A stretch of DNA of 47,035 nt, from NCBI GenBank assembly GCA_003215435.1, contig QCKJ01000010.1, forward strand, positions 1 to 47,035, given 5' to 3'. This document shows positions 44,146 through 47,035 of the stretch, one piece after another. The translations under genes were made by a program, and so were the position numbers. Numbering within the stretch: position 1 is the first letter of the stretch; the number at the start of each line of letters is the position of its first letter. This stretch comes from Prochlorococcus sp. AG-409-M05 (lineage in GTDB: Bacteria; Cyanobacteriota; Cyanobacteriia; PCC-6307; Cyanobiaceae). Under the pieces are notes generated by a model. That model had not been told where the DNA came from, made no database searches, and saw only the letters and a list, made by a program, of their open reading frames with translations.

Positions 44146-44991
44146 TCAAGTGAGAGAGAAAAGTGCCGCAGCTAAATCAGTATGAAGCCTATGGGAACCT
44201 TTATAAACAAGTATTTGAGCTCTAGGAAAACCCACTAGAGCTAGGTCCCCCAAAAGATCTAAAAGCTTATGTCTTACTGGCTCATTAGGAAACCTCAATG
44301 GGGGGTTTAACCAGCTGTCTCCATCACAAACCAAAGCATTTTCCAATCCTGCTCCTTTAATTAATCCAGCACCACGAAGATGCTCAACTTGGTCTAAAAA
44401 GCCAAATGTCCTAGCAGGCGCTATCTCCTTAACAAACTTCTCTGGAGTAAGCACTATAGAAAAAAACTGTTTACCAATTGCTCTTTGAGGGAATTCGATC
44501 ACAACAACCAATTTCAACTGCTCGGCGGGAGTAGCTGTTATTACACTCCCCCCTTGAGTTAATAATATCGGCTCTTTCAAAACTATTGGGGAGGGGGGAG
44601 AACTCTTTAAAGGGACAACTCCTGCTTCCTGAATAGCTTCCACCCAACCAAGCGCAGATCCATCAAGAAGAGGCACTTCCTCTCCTGAAGATTGAATTTC
44701 TGCATGTGTTATCCCGCACCCTGCAAGAGCTGCCAGCAGGTGCTCAACAGTAGAAAGGCGCCTGTTATTTGAAAATCGAAGAGTAGTACAAAGCTGAGTA
44801 TCAGAAACCTGGGTTGGGCTAAGAGTTATAGGAGGTTCAATATCATTAAACCAAGAAACATGAAAGCCAGCCTTCTCAGACGGAGACAGTCTTATTTCAG
44901 AGACCAGTCCACTGTGAAGGCCTACACCTCGCCTTAAGGTTGACTCCGCAAGAGTCCATGCACCTCCATAACAATTAGGCCAGTTAGACAC
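44146..44991 (-). CDS. lpxC: UDP-3-O-acyl-N-acetylglucosamine deacetylase
   Basis: A zinc amidase of 281 aa, the committed step of lipid A synthesis. Zinc ligands are H84 in STVEHLLAAL, H241 and D245 in RHKLLDLLGDL; a further active-site His is H267 in KGSHRLHTDL. The start is GTG 44991, which shares its G with the bamA stop (TAGTG), so the two are translationally linked. The enzyme is shorter than the E. coli form by about 24 aa, in common with cyanobacterial members as far as I can judge. Confidence 0.96.
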   Translation of the reverse strand: MSNWPNCYGGAWTLAESTLRRGVGLHSGLVSEIRLSPSEKAGFHVSWFNDIEPPITLSPTQVSDTQLCTTLRFSNNRRLSTVEHLLAALAGCGITHAEIQSSGEEVPLLDGSALGWVEAIQEAGVVPLKSSPPSPIVLKEPILLTQGGSVITATPAEQLKLVVVIEFPQRAIGKQFFSIVLTPEKFVKEIAPARTFGFLDQVEHLRGAGLIKGAGLENALVCDGDSWLNPPLRFPNEPVRHKLLDLLGDLALVGFPRAQILVYKGSHRLHTDLAAALFSLT

Positions 44992-47035
44992 TAGAACTTC
45001 CAGCCAACTCCCAAATTAAAACGCCAATTACCAGATAGACCTTGGCTAGCTGCCTCTAGACGAAGAGGACCTACTGGAGTAGTCACTATTATTCCTGTAC
45101 CAACTGAATAACCTGATCCAGGCTTCCCTAACAACTCGCCTGGCCTGCCAGGAACTTTTGCTTGCGAATCAAAATCTGTTGCTCCATCAACAAAAAGTTC
45201 TCCCGCAATAATGCTCCAAATTGGAAACCTATATTCAACAGACGCCTCACCAAAAGTTCTGCCAACACCCAAATCGCAAGCACTCCAACCTCTAACTGAT
45301 TGGCCCCCACCAGTACAAAATGCTTCATAAGGAGGAAGCTGACCCATTACTGTTCCAGTCTTAACTTGCATACCAATTGTCTGTCGGCAATCAGCTTTTT
45401 CCCCAGGCTTGGGACGACAGCCTTTATGGATCTTTAAAAAATTAACAGGGATAAAGTGTGTATAAGAAATTCGGGTCCTATTAAAGGTTGGAGAGTCATC
45501 TCCAACCGAAACAAATTGTTGAGTAGAAAGACTTACAAAATCACCTGAGATTGGATTACGTGGATTATCCAAAGTGTTATAAGCAACCCCTGTTCTCACT
45601 CCAAATAAATTGTTCTCTTTTGCACAATTAAAAGCGATACATATGACATCATCATTTGGAGCATGCCCCTGTTGTTTATCTCTTGTGGCTACACCATAGG
45701 GCCTGGCTTTTCCTGAAAATGAAATAGGCCTAACTTTTTGAACATTTAGACCTGCCACAACACTCCAAGGAACTCTTTTATAAGGATTACCACCATTTAA
45801 TGGTCTAGAGACAACAATGCTTGCACCAGTTCTAGACAATGCAACAGCGTTACCTTCATAATCAAACCAACTATTTCCACTATCAGAATTCTTTGCAGCA
45901 GTAACTGAATCAAACTTCGTTTTCCCGTGCAAGTCTGTACCTATCTCGTATGCATTAACTGAGCCGGCATCATAATATTCAGAAACACCACGAATTGTTC
46001 CTCCATTCTGGCTTCTGAAAATCTGTGGTACATCTCTGCTAAGAAAAACAGAAGACCTAATTGCAGTCCTATATTTATCTCCTTTTATCCAAGGGTCGGC
46101 AAAGGTGACATCAGCAAGACCACCAAATTGTCCATAAGTTAGGTTTATTCCCGCGTTCCAAGCTCTCCCAAATAAATTGCTTTCCTGAAGTCCTGCTTGA
46201 CCAAATAATCCCTGTGCTTGACTAAATCCAATACCTCCAGAAAGTGATCCTGTTGATTGTTCAACAATACCTAAAAGAATCGTGACTGTCCCAGGCTCAC
46301 CAGCGACAGGCTTCAAAGAAACTTTAATGTCGCTGAAAAGGGAAGTTCCATATAACCGTTTAATATCTCTTTCAAGTTGATTCCTATTAAAGACCTGACC
46401 AGGCTTGATTGAAATCTCTCGCTTTATCACCCATTGACGAGTCTTCCCCTTTATCAAATCCCCATTCTCGTTTGTCGAATCGCCTTCTGCATTAAGAAAC
46501 TGAACTTCTACCCCTGAAACAGTTCCCTGAGATACCTTTAATTGAACAAGTCCTTGGGGGGTCACTCTCTTAGGGCCCGATACACGAGTCAATGAATAGC
46601 CTTCATTGACATACCAGTTCTGCAACTCATTCATACGAAGCCGCAGTCCATTTAAGTTGAGTGTTTTTCCATAATCAGGGGCAAAGATTTCCCTAATCAC
46701 ACTCGAAGGGATCACTGCATCATTTGGTTCAAGCTCAACGGTCCTCAGCAATGGATTCGGCTGGACCTTAACCAAAAGTTGAACTCCAAGAGGACCATTA
46801 ACTGGTTCAATTCGAACTCCTGAAAACCAACCTGTCGCATAAACGGCATCCAAATCACGCTTAAGGTCATTTCTAGTAGCACCACCACCAGGGCGAACAC
46901 TCATAGCGTCATATGCAGCCAGCTCCAGACGCCTCTGGTCTGGATGGTCAGCCAAACCCTCAATGATTACTTCAGTAATAAGGACCTTCTTTTCTTCTGA
47001 TGTCTCGTTCCCTTGGTTGTTCTGGGACTGACTCT
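44991..47035 (-). CDS. bamA: Outer membrane assembly protein BamA/Omp85 (5' partial)
   Basis: The frame stays open to the right edge, so the N-terminus and signal peptide lie outside; an in-frame TTG at 46955 is not the start. About 680 codons are visible. POTRA domains run over roughly the first 220 visible residues (NDLKRDLDAVYATGWFSGVRIEP, here given as DLDAVYATGWFSGVRIEP; then VFNRNQLERDIKRLYGTSLF). The 16-stranded barrel follows, with GGGQSVRGWSACDLGVGRTF, which holds the conserved VRG loop motif, and a C-terminal beta signal ending in aromatic Phe (FNLGVGWKF). It inserts beta-barrel proteins in the outer membrane. It leads the lpx cluster. Confidence 0.95.
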   Translation of the reverse strand, partial: SQSQNNQGNETSEEKKVLITEVIIEGLADHPDQRRLELAAYDAMSVRPGGGATRNDLKRDLDAVYATGWFSGVRIEPVNGPLGVQLLVKVQPNPLLRTVELEPNDAVIPSSVIREIFAPDYGKTLNLNGLRLRMNELQNWYVNEGYSLTRVSGPKRVTPQGLVQLKVSQGTVSGVEVQFLNAEGDSTNENGDLIKGKTRQWVIKREISIKPGQVFNRNQLERDIKRLYGTSLFSDIKVSLKPVAGEPGTVTILLGIVEQSTGSLSGGIGFSQAQGLFGQAGLQESNLFGRAWNAGINLTYGQFGGLADVTFADPWIKGDKYRTAIRSSVFLSRDVPQIFRSQNGGTIRGVSEYYDAGSVNAYEIGTDLHGKTKFDSVTAAKNSDSGNSWFDYEGNAVALSRTGASIVVSRPLNGGNPYKRVPWSVVAGLNVQKVRPISFSGKARPYGVATRDKQQGHAPNDDVICIAFNCAKENNLFGVRTGVAYNTLDNPRNPISGDFVSLSTQQFVSVGDDSPTFNRTRISYTHFIPVNFLKIHKGCRPKPGEKADCRQTIGMQVKTGTVMGQLPPYEAFCTGGGQSVRGWSACDLGVGRTFGEASVEYRFPIWSIIAGELFVDGATDFDSQAKVPGRPGELLGKPGSGYSVGTGIIVTTPVGPLRLEAASQGLSGNWRFNLGVGWKF

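Overview
The window reads as a stretch of a marine picocyanobacterial chromosome, most likely Prochlorococcus (a low-light-adapted lineage is my guess) or a close relative. The reasons are the compact gene packing with many ATGA, TAATG and TGATG stop-start overlaps, moderately AT-rich DNA, and cyanobacterial gene families: Ycf46 AAA protein, DUF1825, DUF2808, DUF3086, DUF3119, a PspA/IM30 protein, and the bamA-lpxC-fabZ-lpxA-lpxB cluster. No rRNA, CRISPR array, insertion sequence, integrase or phage gene was seen.

Layout. 0-8 kb: 3' end of a LolD/MacB-type ABC ATPase; biotin ligase and an aminotransferase (minus); PspA/IM30 (minus); a DUF721 protein with a zinc ribbon; then a minus operon of an EamA transporter, a GT4 glycosyltransferase and an ArnT-like membrane glycosyltransferase. 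8-21 kb: a long plus-strand housekeeping run: SppA-type peptidase, AroH chorismate mutase, a secreted DUF2808 protein, rpmH, rnpA, a PH-domain membrane protein, yidC, DUF177, ycf46, a 58-codon ORF, serS, rseP, rpsN, pnp. A cysQ-like phosphatase (minus) and rsmI follow; rsmI carries a 17-nt poly-C tract. 21-26.8 kb: the accessory-looking part, with small membrane proteins, an HTH protein with an acidic linker, tRNA-Arg(UCU), a very AT-rich pair (StrG-like dioxygenase and rhamnosyltransferase-like GT2), and several lineage-type hypothetical proteins, one containing a 17-bp perfect inverted repeat. 26.8-37.8 kb: gluQ, HU, a metal-ligand-less metallo-beta-lactamase-fold protein, glgX, tRNA-Gly(UCC), a linked set (GPH sugar transporter, MlaE permease, DUF3119, DUF3086, plsY), pyrF, tyrS, DUF1825. 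37.8-47 kb: a 0.7-kb AT-rich gap, a GIY-YIG-like nuclease with two possible beta-clamp-binding motifs, pepA, a small conserved-looking protein, then (minus) bamA-lpxC-fabZ-lpxA-lpxB-msrA for outer membrane assembly and lipid A.

How they work together. The clearest groupings are (i) ribosome, RNA-processing and membrane-insertion genes (rpmH to pnp), with four consecutive-type TAATG couplings that also mark an unnoticed small ORF; (ii) envelope biogenesis (YidC, RseP, SppA, MlaE, PlsY, BamA, Lpx enzymes, several glycosyltransferases); (iii) a small strain-variable surface-glycan segment beside tRNA-Arg.

I found no complete new defence or mobile system. The best leads are the poly-C switch candidate in rsmI, the clamp-motif GIY-YIG protein, the tRNA-adjacent oxygenase/glycosyltransferase pair, the perfect palindrome inside a coding region, the catalytically empty MBL-fold protein and the Ig-like insert in YidC. 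All assignments are from reading the sequence; no searches were run.
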